A stretch of DNA of 64,000 nucleotides, taken from NCBI GenBank assembly GCA_027317645.1, contig DAHVQS010000004.1, forward strand, positions 1 to 64,000, read 5' to 3'. The notes beneath the pieces are model-generated. The model was not told the DNA's origin, did not search any database, and saw only the letters and a list, made by a program, of their open reading frames with translations. This document shows, piece after piece, positions 26,849-34,337 of the stretch. The DNA is from Paenalcaligenes sp021793095. Its GTDB lineage: Bacteria > Pseudomonadota > Gammaproteobacteria > Burkholderiales > Burkholderiaceae_B. A program made the translations under genes and the position numbers. Position 1 is the stretch's first letter; the number at the start of each line of letters is the position of its first letter.

Positions 26849-27367
26849 GTGCAATCTTTTAATCGATTACAGCGCTTGCCCATTTACCAACAATATTTTT
26901 TTCAAACAATAGACACCGATGAGCAAGCCATGGAGCTGGTACTCATGCTGGCTGAGATGGCGGCACATTGGCAAGAGGTGCCTGTCGGCGCAGTGGTATT
27001 GGATGAGCAACGCCGAGTCATCGGCATGGGGGTGAATCATACGGTGTATAGCCATGACCCCACACAGCACGCCGAAATGATGGCATTGCGTGATGCCAGC
27101 ACATTTATGGGTAATTATCGCTTGCCCGACACCCAGTTATATGTCAGTTTAGAGCCGTGCATGATGTGTATGGGCGCTATTTTGCATGCGCGGGTCAAGC
27201 GTGTGGTGTATGGTGCCTCAGACCCCAAGACTGGGGTGTGCCACAGCGTGTTACAACACGAGCAGTACGCACAACTCAACCATCACACCAGCATCCAAGG
27301 TGGGGTGTGGCAAGAACAAAGCGCGGCCTTACTGCGCGCATTTTTTAAATCTCGACGGGCTAAATAA
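26849..27367 (+). CDS. tadA: tRNA adenosine(34) deaminase
   Basis: Makes inosine at the wobble position of tRNA-Arg(ACG). Zinc-deaminase motifs are THQ/HAEMMAL (here QHAEMMALRDAS, catalytic Glu) and EPCMMCMGAILHARVKRVVYGASDPKTG. The start is uncertain: AAAGGAG at 26837-26843 points to GTG 26849 (172 residues), although the open frame extends back into the end of nnr and an ATG at 26930 is also possible. It is the third gene of the cobB-nnr-tadA unit and is followed by a clear terminator. Confidence 0.93.
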   Translation: MQSFNRLQRLPIYQQYFFQTIDTDEQAMELVLMLAEMAAHWQEVPVGAVVLDEQRRVIGMGVNHTVYSHDPTQHAEMMALRDASTFMGNYRLPDTQLYVSLEPCMMCMGAILHARVKRVVYGASDPKTGVCHSVLQHEQYAQLNHHTSIQGGVWQEQSAALLRAFFKSRRAK

Positions 27368-27374
27368 CAGATTT

Positions 27375-27420
27375 GCCACTATCAGTTGATGGGTAAAACA
27401 AAACTGATAGGGCTTTATTA
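27375..27420 (+). terminator. Rho-independent terminator after tadA
   Basis: A 9-base perfect stem, CTATCAGTT (27379-27387) with AACTGATAG (27402-27410), is extended by GCC/GGC around one bulged A. The loop is about 14 bases and the tail is GGCTTTATTA. It closes the cobB-nnr-tadA unit and lies 27 bases before ldcA. Confidence 0.75.
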
Positions 27421-27446
27421 ATGATGAATCACATGGGCGTTTAGTG

Positions 27447-28355
27447 ATGAGTATAAAAACAAAGACCAATGATGGCATCTATATTATTTCTCCATCCAGT
27501 GCGATTGGAACTCCCCAAGAGTTGCAGCGTGCGCAGCAACGGCTACGGGCGTTGGGTTTTGAGCCCAGTGCAGACCCCGATGCCTGTGCGGTGTACGAGC
27601 GATTCGCCGGCACAGACGCCCAGCGCCTCGCTGCCTTTGAGCGGGCTTTACAGCAACCCGCGCCTTTTGTGCTGGCTAGCCGAGGGGGCTATGGTATGAG
27701 TCGCTTGCTGCCATTTATTAATTGGGCAGCGATTGCGCAAAGTGGCAAACAATTTATTGGACATAGTGATTTCACCGCTTTTAATTTAGCTCTTTACGCA
27801 CAAACTCAAACAATTAGTTATGCTGGGCCCTGTGCTGTATTTGATTTTGGCCAATCAGAAGTAAATCAAGATATGGAGCACTGGTTTGTAGCCATGTTAC
27901 GCGGTGAGCAAACCCAACTTAGCTTTACAGCACAGCCTTTACGCCCGCAGCGTTCTTCTTTAGATGTGGCAGGGGTGCTTTGGGGTGGAAATTTGGCTCT
28001 GCTCTGTTCTTTAGTGGGAACGCCTTATTTGCCCAATATCGATGGGGGGATTCTATTTTTAGAAGATGTGTCGGAGCACCCTTATCGCATTGAGCGCATG
28101 CTCACTCAATTGCATATGGCCGGGATACTAAAAAAACAAAAAGCTATTTTATTGGGTGATTTTACGGATTATCGTTTGACCCCTGCCGATCGCGGCTATC
28201 GTTTACAGTCAGTGTGGCAGTGGTTGGCTCGACATGTACAGGTGCCTATCTATTTGGGCTTTCCGTATGGGCATGTGCCACGCAAGGCGACCTTACCTAT
28301 AGGTGCAGGTGTGCGGCTGCTGGTCGAGGATGATCAAGCCACTTTATTTTTTTAA
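27447..28355 (+). CDS. ldcA: LD-carboxypeptidase (muramoyltetrapeptide), S66 family
   Basis: Cuts the terminal D-alanine from the tetrapeptide of recycled peptidoglycan in the cytoplasm. The S66 triad can be read: serine in FIGHSDFTAFNLAL, glutamate in GGILFLEDVSEHPYRIERML, and histidine in FPYGHVPRKATLPIG. The oxyanion region LASRGGYGMSRLLPFI precedes them. Length about 302 residues is typical. A GTG sits directly before the chosen ATG at 27447. The ribosome-binding site is weak. A tadA terminator lies just upstream, so it probably has its own promoter in or near that region. Confidence 0.92.
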   Translation: MSIKTKTNDGIYIISPSSAIGTPQELQRAQQRLRALGFEPSADPDACAVYERFAGTDAQRLAAFERALQQPAPFVLASRGGYGMSRLLPFINWAAIAQSGKQFIGHSDFTAFNLALYAQTQTISYAGPCAVFDFGQSEVNQDMEHWFVAMLRGEQTQLSFTAQPLRPQRSSLDVAGVLWGGNLALLCSLVGTPYLPNIDGGILFLEDVSEHPYRIERMLTQLHMAGILKKQKAILLGDFTDYRLTPADRGYRLQSVWQWLARHVQVPIYLGFPYGHVPRKATLPIGAGVRLLVEDDQATLFF

Positions 28356-28400
28356 TTGGTGTGAATGCAGGCGTCAATATACTGGAGTGAAAGAACCCCT

Positions 28401-28988
28401 ATGACTTATGTTTTGGTGGGTGAAAACACCTACGAGGAAGAAATTAAAAAAAGTCGTTTCATCGCGATTGCGCGTCCAGCAGATACCGTAGCGCAAGCCA
28501 TGGCCTTTATCGAAGAGCGCTCTGTCCCGGACGCCAGGCATAACTGTTGGGCCTATAAAATTGGCGATAATTATCGTTTTTCAGATGATGGAGAGCCTGG
28601 AGGGACGGCAGGGCGGCCCATTCTCCAAGCGATTGAGGGCCAGGAATGTGATTTTGTGGCCGTATTGGTCATCCGCTGGTTTGGGGGGATTAAATTAGGG
28701 ACTGGTGGTTTGGTACGCGCCTATGGTGGGGCGGCAGCAGAATGCCTGCGTACGGCGCCTAAAAAGAAATACATCCCAACCGTCCCTATCCAGTGTTTTT
28801 GCCCGTATGCTGAAATCGATCGTTTAAAAGCACGTTTTGATGATTTTCAAGTGCGGGTTCAAGACGAAGAATACGGGGCAGAGGGGGTGATTTGGGATTT
28901 ACAATTACCTAAAGAGCAGATAGAAGACTTTGAGCAGCTGCTACAAAATATGAGCAGTGGGCAGGGCTGGGTAAAGGTAGAGGACTAA
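28401..28988 (+). CDS. yigZ: YigZ/IMPACT-family protein
   Basis: A 195-residue member of the UPF0029/IMPACT family, with the signature segment EIKKSRFIAIARP, PDARHNCWAYKIGDNYRFSDDGEPGGTAGRPIL and VIRWFGGIKLGTGGLVRAYGG. Eukaryotic IMPACT controls GCN2; the bacterial role is not settled, and links to translation have been suggested. I use ATG 28401 because GGAG lies before it and the product then begins like relatives (MTYVLVGEN); the frame is open from 28365. It follows ldcA by 45 bases. Confidence 0.9.
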   Translation: MTYVLVGENTYEEEIKKSRFIAIARPADTVAQAMAFIEERSVPDARHNCWAYKIGDNYRFSDDGEPGGTAGRPILQAIEGQECDFVAVLVIRWFGGIKLGTGGLVRAYGGAAAECLRTAPKKKYIPTVPIQCFCPYAEIDRLKARFDDFQVRVQDEEYGAEGVIWDLQLPKEQIEDFEQLLQNMSSGQGWVKVED

Positions 28989-29042
28989 AGCTCTGTGCAG
29001 TGAGGGATTGAGGTCGTGTGATCGCATCATTAATTGCGGACA

Positions 29043-29067
29043 ACGGCGCGCAGTGTGCGCGCGCCGT
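29043..29067. terminator. GC-rich hairpin between convergent yigZ and thioredoxin genes
   Basis: ACGGCGCGC (29043-29051) pairs perfectly with GCGCGCCGT (29059-29067) around a 7-base loop. Neither side has a clear T-run, so it may be a weak intrinsic terminator, a 3' end stabiliser or both. Its position between two convergent stops favours a transcription-ending role. Confidence 0.5.
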
Positions 29068-29095
29068 GTGCCTAGTGTTGTGCTTCAGAGTCTAT

Positions 29096-29488
29096 TTAGG
29101 CTTGATCGGGGCCTTCTTGAGATGCTTGCTCTTGTTGCTGTGCAATTTCAGCGTGCACCTGCTCCATATCCACCTCGCGTAGTTGCCCAATGAGCTCATC
29201 CAGTTGCGAATCGGTCAAAGCGCCCGAGTGTGAGAACAATAGGACTTTTTCACGGAAAATCATGATGGTAGGGATAGAGCGAATGCGCAGCATAGCGGCG
29301 AGCTCTTGTTCTTCCTCGGTGTTTATTTTGGCAAAAGTGACATCTTCATGACGCTCTGCAGCCGCCTCGAAAACAGGGGCAAATTGGCGGCAAGGGCCAC
29401 ACCAGGGTGCCCAAAAATCAATAATGAGGGGTTTGTCGCCATCAATGGCGTCTTGGAAGGTTTCTTGGGTGAGATCCACGGTGCTCAT
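29096..29488 (-). CDS. Thioredoxin with acidic C-terminal tail
   Basis: A 130-residue cytoplasmic thioredoxin. The active site is WCGPC with cysteines at 30 and 33, preceded by KPLIIDFWAPWC; the cis-proline loop is RSIPTIMIF. After the normal fold (about 105 residues) comes a Gln/Glu-rich tail (QQQEQASQEGPDQA). I place the start at ATG 29488, since AGGA lies 8 bases before it; another ATG three codons upstream overlaps that site. A strong terminator-like hairpin ends about 10 bases before the start codon, so transcription from the purine permease is probably blocked and expression of this gene may pass through an attenuator. Confidence 0.88.
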   Translation of the reverse strand: MSTVDLTQETFQDAIDGDKPLIIDFWAPWCGPCRQFAPVFEAAAERHEDVTFAKINTEEEQELAAMLRIRSIPTIMIFREKVLLFSHSGALTDSQLDELIGQLREVDMEQVHAEIAQQQEQASQEGPDQA

Positions 29489-29497
29489 AAATGCCAT

Positions 29498-29532
29498 CCT
29501 AAAAAGAAACGGCTAATGTATCATTAGCCGTT
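29498..29532 (-). terminator. Terminator or attenuator in front of the thioredoxin gene
   Basis: On the minus strand CATTAGCCGTT pairs with AACGGCTAATG (29508-29518 with 29522-29532) as an 11-base perfect stem with a 3-base loop. It is followed by TTTCTTTTT and then directly by the AGGA ribosome-binding site of the thioredoxin gene. It ends the purine permease message. Because it sits within the thioredoxin leader, any promoter for that gene must be inside or upstream of the hairpin. Confidence 0.85.
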
Positions 29533-29571
29533 GTGTGAAAAATATATGTAATGAACCTAGTGTAACGCGTT

Positions 29572-30864
29572 TTAATCGGGATAAAAAGCGTATTTACTCA
29601 CGAAGAGTGCAGCGACGATGATGGTTGCTAGGTGTAGGTCTTTCCACTTGCCTGTGAAGAATTTCAACACGACATAGCTGATAAAACCAAAGGCCAGTCC
29701 ATTGGCAATAGAGTAGGTAAAGGGCATGGCCAAAGCAGTCAGTGCCGCGGGGGCAGCCTCTGTGACGTCTTGCCACTCGACCTCAACCACCTCGCGGAGC
29801 ATAATACCCGCGACGTAAAGTAGTGCGGGCGCCGTTGCATAACCGGGGACCACACCTGCCAAAGGCGAAAAGAATAAGGCGCATAGAAAGAGCACACCCA
29901 CGGTGAAGGCGGTCAGTCCAGTACGGCCACCGGCCTGAACCCCAGAGGCACTCTCTACATAGGCAGTGGTGCTACTGGTACCAATAATAGAGCCCGCAAC
30001 GATGGCAGTACTGTCTGCAAAGAGGGCACGCCCGAGACGTCCAGGGTTTTTATCATCAATGAGGCTTGCCCGTTTGGCCACCCCTAAGAGTGTTCCCGTA
30101 GCATCAAATACCTCTACCAATACAAGCACCAACACCACGTGCACAATGCCAACACTAAGTGCGCCCATAATGTCTAGCTGCAAAAAGGTAGGCGCAATAC
30201 TCGGCGGCATAGAGACCAAGCCCTGATAGCTGGTGTGTCCGGTGAGTATCGAGGCGACGGTGACGGCAAGAATTCCAATCAGGATGGCTCCACGTACCCG
30301 TAAAGCGTCTAAAACAGCGATGACAAAAAAACCAAAAATGGCAAATAATGCTTGGTGTGAGGTGAGATTGCCGATGCCCACATGGGTGGCCGGATTGCCG
30401 ACAACAATGCCGCTGTTGATCATGGCGACCAGACCCAGAAACAACCCGATACCTGCAGCAATGGCTGAACGCAAGGATTTAGGAATACCTGCGATAATCC
30501 AACTGCGCGCTCCGGTGGCGGTCAATAGCACAAAAATCACCCCGGAAATAAAAACAGCCCCTAAGGCCTGTTGCCAGGTAAAACCCAAGGCACCGACAAC
30601 AGTAAAGGCAAAAAATGCGTTTAGGCCCATCCCAGGTGCCAGCCCAATGGGCCAGTTGGCCACCAGTGCCATGGTCATGGTGCCGACGACTGCGGCCAGA
30701 CAGGTAGCCACAAAAACCGCACCGCGATCCATACCCGTGGAAGAGAGGATATCAGGGTTAACAAATATAATATAAGACATGGTGAGGAAGGTGGTGATCC
30801 CTGCCAGCACCTCAGTCTTGACGTTGGTGTTGTGTTCGCTCAAGCGGAAAAGCCTTTCCAGCAT
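29572..30864 (-). CDS. NCS2-family purine permease (AzgA/PbuG type)
   Basis: A 430-residue transporter for purine bases (hypoxanthine, guanine or adenine) with about 14 helices. Patterns are LAGITTFLTMSYIIFVNPDIL, VANWPIGLAPGMGLNAFFAFTVV (helix 3 substrate site), AIAAGIGLFLGLVAMINSGIVVGNPATHV and GSIIGTSSTTAYVESASGVQAGGRTGLTAF (helix 10 site). ATG 30864 is chosen because AAAGGA precedes it by 8 bases and the product starts MLERLFRLSEHNTNVKTEVLAG as relatives do; the frame is open upstream into the tsaD region. Divergent from tsaD over 108 bases that contain a 15-base palindrome. Confidence 0.92.
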   Translation of the reverse strand: MLERLFRLSEHNTNVKTEVLAGITTFLTMSYIIFVNPDILSSTGMDRGAVFVATCLAAVVGTMTMALVANWPIGLAPGMGLNAFFAFTVVGALGFTWQQALGAVFISGVIFVLLTATGARSWIIAGIPKSLRSAIAAGIGLFLGLVAMINSGIVVGNPATHVGIGNLTSHQALFAIFGFFVIAVLDALRVRGAILIGILAVTVASILTGHTSYQGLVSMPPSIAPTFLQLDIMGALSVGIVHVVLVLVLVEVFDATGTLLGVAKRASLIDDKNPGRLGRALFADSTAIVAGSIIGTSSTTAYVESASGVQAGGRTGLTAFTVGVLFLCALFFSPLAGVVPGYATAPALLYVAGIMLREVVEVEWQDVTEAAPAALTALAMPFTYSIANGLAFGFISYVVLKFFTGKWKDLHLATIIVAALFVSKYAFYPD

Positions 30865-30892
30865 CGGAAGTCCTTTGATTCGTGTTAAAGTG

Positions 30893-30941
30893 GCGAATAA
30901 TCTAGTTTTGAGGCTCAAAAGTAGTGGCCCCTGCGAATAAT
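30893..30941. promoter_or_regulatory. Palindrome flanked by 9-base direct repeats (purine permease/tsaD)
   Basis: The 15-base palindrome TTTTGAGGCTCAAAA (30906-30920, arms of 7 around one G) lies in the divergent promoter region. Two copies of GCGAATAAT flank it at 30893-30901 and 30933-30941, exactly 40 bases apart, about four helical turns. The layout fits an operator, but no regulator gene is nearby and the binding protein is unknown. Confidence 0.4.
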
Positions 30942-30972
30942 TAGGCAATTGTACATAAATTGGCATACAACC

Positions 30973-32010
30973 ATGAATGTTTTAGGGATAGAAAGTTCTT
31001 GTGATGAAACAGGTGTGGCGATTGTCCATACCGAGCTGGGGTTGCGCGCCCACGCGTTGCATAGTCAAATCAAAATGCACCAAGAGTATGGCGGGGTCGT
31101 GCCCGAGCTGGCGTCACGTGATCACATACGGCGTATGCTGCCTTTAATTCAGCAGTGTCTGGACGAGGCTAGGCTCACTATGCAAGAGATTGACTATGTG
31201 GCTTATACCGCCGGGCCTGGCCTGGCTGGCGCACTGCTCGTCGGCGGGAGCGTGGCCAATGCCTTGGCTTGGTCCTTACAAAAGCCCATTATTCCTATTC
31301 ACCATTTAGAGGGCCATTTGCTGTCACCGCTAATGAGTGAGCCTAAACCAGCATTTCCTTTTGTGGCTTTATTAGTTTCCGGAGGCCACACTCAGCTCAT
31401 GAGGGTAGGTGGGGTCAATGATTATCAGCTATTAGGTGAGACACTCGATGATGCCGCTGGTGAGGCTTTTGACAAGACGGCCAAGTTATTAGGCTTGCCT
31501 TATCCAGGGGGCCCGGCTTTGGCGGCCTTGGCCGAGCACGGACAGGCAGAGGCGATTCAATTGCCTCGACCGATGTTGCATAGCAAAGATTTAGATTTTA
31601 GTTTTAGCGGGCTAAAGACCGCAGTGCTGACGCGACTGCGTACGGCCCAAGAGCAGGGTACTTTGACTGAGCAATTCCGCGCCGATTGCGCGGCAGCCAC
31701 TGAGCAAGCCATTGTTGATGTTTTGGTGGCTAAAACGATAGCGGCCACTCAACAAGCGGGTGTAGAGCGTTTGGTGATAGCCGGAGGGGTGGGGGCAAAT
31801 AAACGCTTGCGCCAACAGCTCAAAGCAGCTGCCGCCAAGAAGGGCCTCTCGGTGTATTATCCGCCGATTGAGCTATGTACGGATAACGGGGCTATGATTG
31901 CTTATGCTGCCGCCATGCGCTTGAAGCACGGATGGGTACCCGAGCGGCCTCAAGAGGATTATGGGTTTAGTATTCGAGCGCGGTGGCCGTTGAGTGAATT
32001 AACGGCGTAA
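30973..32010 (+). CDS. tsaD: tRNA N6-threonylcarbamoyladenosine transferase
   Basis: Transfers the threonylcarbamoyl group to A37 of ANN-decoding tRNAs, working with TsaB and TsaE. Landmarks are GIESSCDETGVAIV at the N-terminus, the metal-binding HHLEGHLLSP near residue 110, LLVSGGHTQLMRVG and FSFSGLKTAV, and VIAGGVGANKRLR. ATG 30973 gives 345 residues with the usual MNVLGIESSCDE start. Its last 12 bases overlap the convergent plsY gene. Confidence 0.96.
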   Translation: MNVLGIESSCDETGVAIVHTELGLRAHALHSQIKMHQEYGGVVPELASRDHIRRMLPLIQQCLDEARLTMQEIDYVAYTAGPGLAGALLVGGSVANALAWSLQKPIIPIHHLEGHLLSPLMSEPKPAFPFVALLVSGGHTQLMRVGGVNDYQLLGETLDDAAGEAFDKTAKLLGLPYPGGPALAALAEHGQAEAIQLPRPMLHSKDLDFSFSGLKTAVLTRLRTAQEQGTLTEQFRADCAAATEQAIVDVLVAKTIAATQQAGVERLVIAGGVGANKRLRQQLKAAAAKKGLSVYYPPIELCTDNGAMIAYAAAMRLKHGWVPERPQEDYGFSIRARWPLSELTA

Positions 32011-32661
32011 TTTACGAGCGATGGACTGGGCTGAGGGTTTTTGGCCAATTTTGCTCTCAGTGCCTTTGAGTAAGCGCTGGATATTTTCTTTGTGTCGGCT
32101 GAGAAGCACAATAGAAATCACGATAATGGCAATGCCCTGGGCCTGGCTACCTGCCCATAGATGCCCAGCCCCAAGCATATAAATCACGGGGATAATCAAT
32201 GCGGTGATGATTGCCGACAACGAGGAATACCGAGTGGTATAGGCCACCAACAGCCAACACAGAGCCGCCAATAGCGCCAATAGTGGGTGCAGCGCTGCCA
32301 ATACCCCTAATGCTGTGGCCACTCCCTTACCGCCTTTGAATTTTAAAAAGACAGGGTACAAATGGCCTAAAAATACTGCCACTGCTGCCCACGCAGCAAA
32401 TAAAGACGCTGCTCCTAGTTCAGTACCGATGATGCGTGCGATGACGACCGCAAGCACACCCTTGAGGACATCGCCTAAAAGGGTCATACCAGCAGCTATT
32501 TTATTGCCGCTGCGCAGCACATTGGTGGCCCCTGGGTTTTTAGAACCAAACTGGCGAGGATCGGGTAACCGCATCAATTTACTGATAACCACAGCAAAGG
32601 GGATAGAGCCTATTAAGTAGGCGCCAATGATGGTGAGCAAGAGTAAGGCAAATAAAATCAC
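31999..32661 (-). CDS. plsY: Glycerol-3-phosphate acyltransferase PlsY
   Basis: Integral-membrane acyl-phosphate:glycerol-3-phosphate acyltransferase, the first step of phospholipid synthesis. At 220 residues it shows the three PlsY motifs: GSIPFAVVISKLM with DPRQFGSKNPGATNVLRSGNK (glycerol-phosphate site), and HLYPVFLKFKGGKGVATALGV. Five helices are expected. The start is GTG at 32661. The basic tail (about residues 205-220, SIARKLRR) is encoded across the end of tsaD, a 12-base tail-to-tail overlap. PlsY and TsaD genes are neighbours in many bacteria. Confidence 0.95.
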   Translation of the reverse strand: MILFALLLLTIIGAYLIGSIPFAVVISKLMRLPDPRQFGSKNPGATNVLRSGNKIAAGMTLLGDVLKGVLAVVIARIIGTELGAASLFAAWAAVAVFLGHLYPVFLKFKGGKGVATALGVLAALHPLLALLAALCWLLVAYTTRYSSLSAIITALIIPVIYMLGAGHLWAGSQAQGIAIIVISIVLLSRHKENIQRLLKGTESKIGQKPSAQSIARKLRR

Positions 32662-32757
32662 GGTCTTAAGTATTTGATCACAGGTTAAAATGAGAAAACA
32701 TTATAGTAATAAGCAGTACCAATTTCACTTAAAACTATAGGACGTTAACCAAAAGCA

Positions 32758-33504
32758 ATGAAAATCCTCATATCGAACGATGATGGCTACCATGCCCGTG
32801 GTATCGAAGCACTGTATCGCGCAGTTGCTCCGTTGGCCGACACCGTGGTCGTCGTTGCCCCCGAAACTAACTGTAGTGCCACCTCTAACGCGCTAACACT
32901 CAATCGCCCTCTCAGTGTACAGCAAGCCAGCAATGGCTTTTATTTTGTGAATGGCACGCCCTCGGATTGTGTGCATATTGCTTTGACCGGGCTGTTGGAT
33001 TTTCGACCTGATTTGATTGTCTCGGGGATTAATAACGGCGCCAACCTGGGCGATGATACGCTATACTCTGGGACAGTAGCCGCGGCCATGGAAGGGCATC
33101 TGTTTGGAGTACCCGCCATTGCATTTTCACTGGTGGAAAAAGGATGGCGCTATTTGGATACCGCAGTGGCGGCCGCTGAACAAATCGTCAAACGCGCGAT
33201 TGAGCAGCCGCTTGCAACTGGGACTTTGCTAAATGTTAATATACCCAATGTCCCTTTACACGCACTCAAACCGGCTGCGGTTACACGCTTGGGCAAACGC
33301 CATCCCTCCGAACCAGTCATTAAGAGCACCACACCTTATGGTGATCCCGTTTATTGGATTGGTCCGGTCGGTGGGGTCTTGGACGCGGCGCACGGCACTG
33401 ATTTTGGCGCCATTGATAATTTAGCTGTTTCAGTGACCCCTTTGCGTTTTGACTTAACCGCTCATGAGCAATTAGATTCCATCACCCAATGGGTGAATTC
33501 GTAA
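32758..33504 (+). CDS. surE: 5'/3'-nucleotidase SurE
   Basis: Survival-protein nucleotidase that removes phosphate from nucleoside monophosphates. Metal and active-site motifs are ISNDDGYHARGIEALYRA at the N-terminus and VSGINNGANLGDDTLYSGTVAAAMEG near residue 95. Length 248 is typical. The TAA stop overlaps the pcm ATG (TAATG), so the two are translationally coupled. This is the usual surE-pcm-nlpD order of stationary-phase genes. Confidence 0.96.
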   Translation: MKILISNDDGYHARGIEALYRAVAPLADTVVVVAPETNCSATSNALTLNRPLSVQQASNGFYFVNGTPSDCVHIALTGLLDFRPDLIVSGINNGANLGDDTLYSGTVAAAMEGHLFGVPAIAFSLVEKGWRYLDTAVAAAEQIVKRAIEQPLATGTLLNVNIPNVPLHALKPAAVTRLGKRHPSEPVIKSTTPYGDPVYWIGPVGGVLDAAHGTDFGAIDNLAVSVTPLRFDLTAHEQLDSITQWVNS

Positions 33505-34319
33505 TGAAAAAAAAATACCCTCGTCCACAATTTACCCAAGGCACTGTCAACCGTTTTGGTCAGTCTCGCATTGGTGATGGGCTACAGGTGCTCAATAGTA
33601 ATGCACGCATTTTGCAGCCTGGTGAATTTACACCCCAGCGAGAAACCATGAGCCCGTATTTCAATCAAGATAATTTAGGCCTAAATTCCGAGCGCCTGCG
33701 TTCGATGATGATTGAGCGCTTGCGCCGCGAGGGAATTAAAGATGAGCGTGTACTCAATGCGATGAAGCAAGTACCACGACATCTTTTTGTGGACGAGGGC
33801 TTGGCCAGTCATGCTTATGAAAATGCGGCGTTACCTATTGGTTTTCAGCAGACCATTTCACAGCCTTGGATAGTTGCACGTATGATTGCATTGGCTTGCC
33901 AAGAGCGCATCCCTCACAAGATTTTAGAGATAGGCGCTGGCTGTGGTTATCAGGCAGCGGTTTTGGCACAGCTGGTACCACAGGTGTATGCTATAGAACG
34001 CATTCAGGGCCTTTATGAGATGGCCTTAGGCAATATTCAGCACGCTCCTCACGCCGAACGTATCCACCTGCACTATGGTGATGGGCTCAAGGGCTTGCCA
34101 GAACAGGCGCCTTTCCCGGCAATTCTGGTAGCTGCCGCAGGGATGGATTTACCCAAAGAATTGTTAAAACAGCTTTCAATCGGTGGACGGTTAATTGCTC
34201 CGCTGGGCCAAGATGAACAGTATCTTGTTCTAATAGAGCGTACCGGCACCGATAGTTGGAATAGGAAATTACTAGAACCCGTACGCTTTGTGCCACTTCG
34301 TGCGGGTATTCAACCCTAA
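33504..34319 (+). CDS. pcm: Protein-L-isoaspartate O-methyltransferase
   Basis: Repairs isomerised aspartate in aged proteins with SAM. The family core runs from about residue 65: RSMMIERLRREGIKDERVLNAMKQVPRHLFV, then ALPIGFQQTISQPWIVARM, the SAM motif LEIGAGCGYQAAVLAQL and PAILVAAAGMDLPKELLKQL. About 60 extra N-terminal residues of basic, polar character precede the core, as in several Alcaligenaceae. GAGCGYQ replaces the common GTGSGYQ. ATG 33504 overlaps the surE stop; an in-frame ATG at 33489 is the alternative. nlpD follows after 18 bases. Confidence 0.93.
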   Translation: MKKKYPRPQFTQGTVNRFGQSRIGDGLQVLNSNARILQPGEFTPQRETMSPYFNQDNLGLNSERLRSMMIERLRREGIKDERVLNAMKQVPRHLFVDEGLASHAYENAALPIGFQQTISQPWIVARMIALACQERIPHKILEIGAGCGYQAAVLAQLVPQVYAIERIQGLYEMALGNIQHAPHAERIHLHYGDGLKGLPEQAPFPAILVAAAGMDLPKELLKQLSIGGRLIAPLGQDEQYLVLIERTGTDSWNRKLLEPVRFVPLRAGIQP

Positions 34320-34337
34320 GTTATCAGGAGAGTCTCT

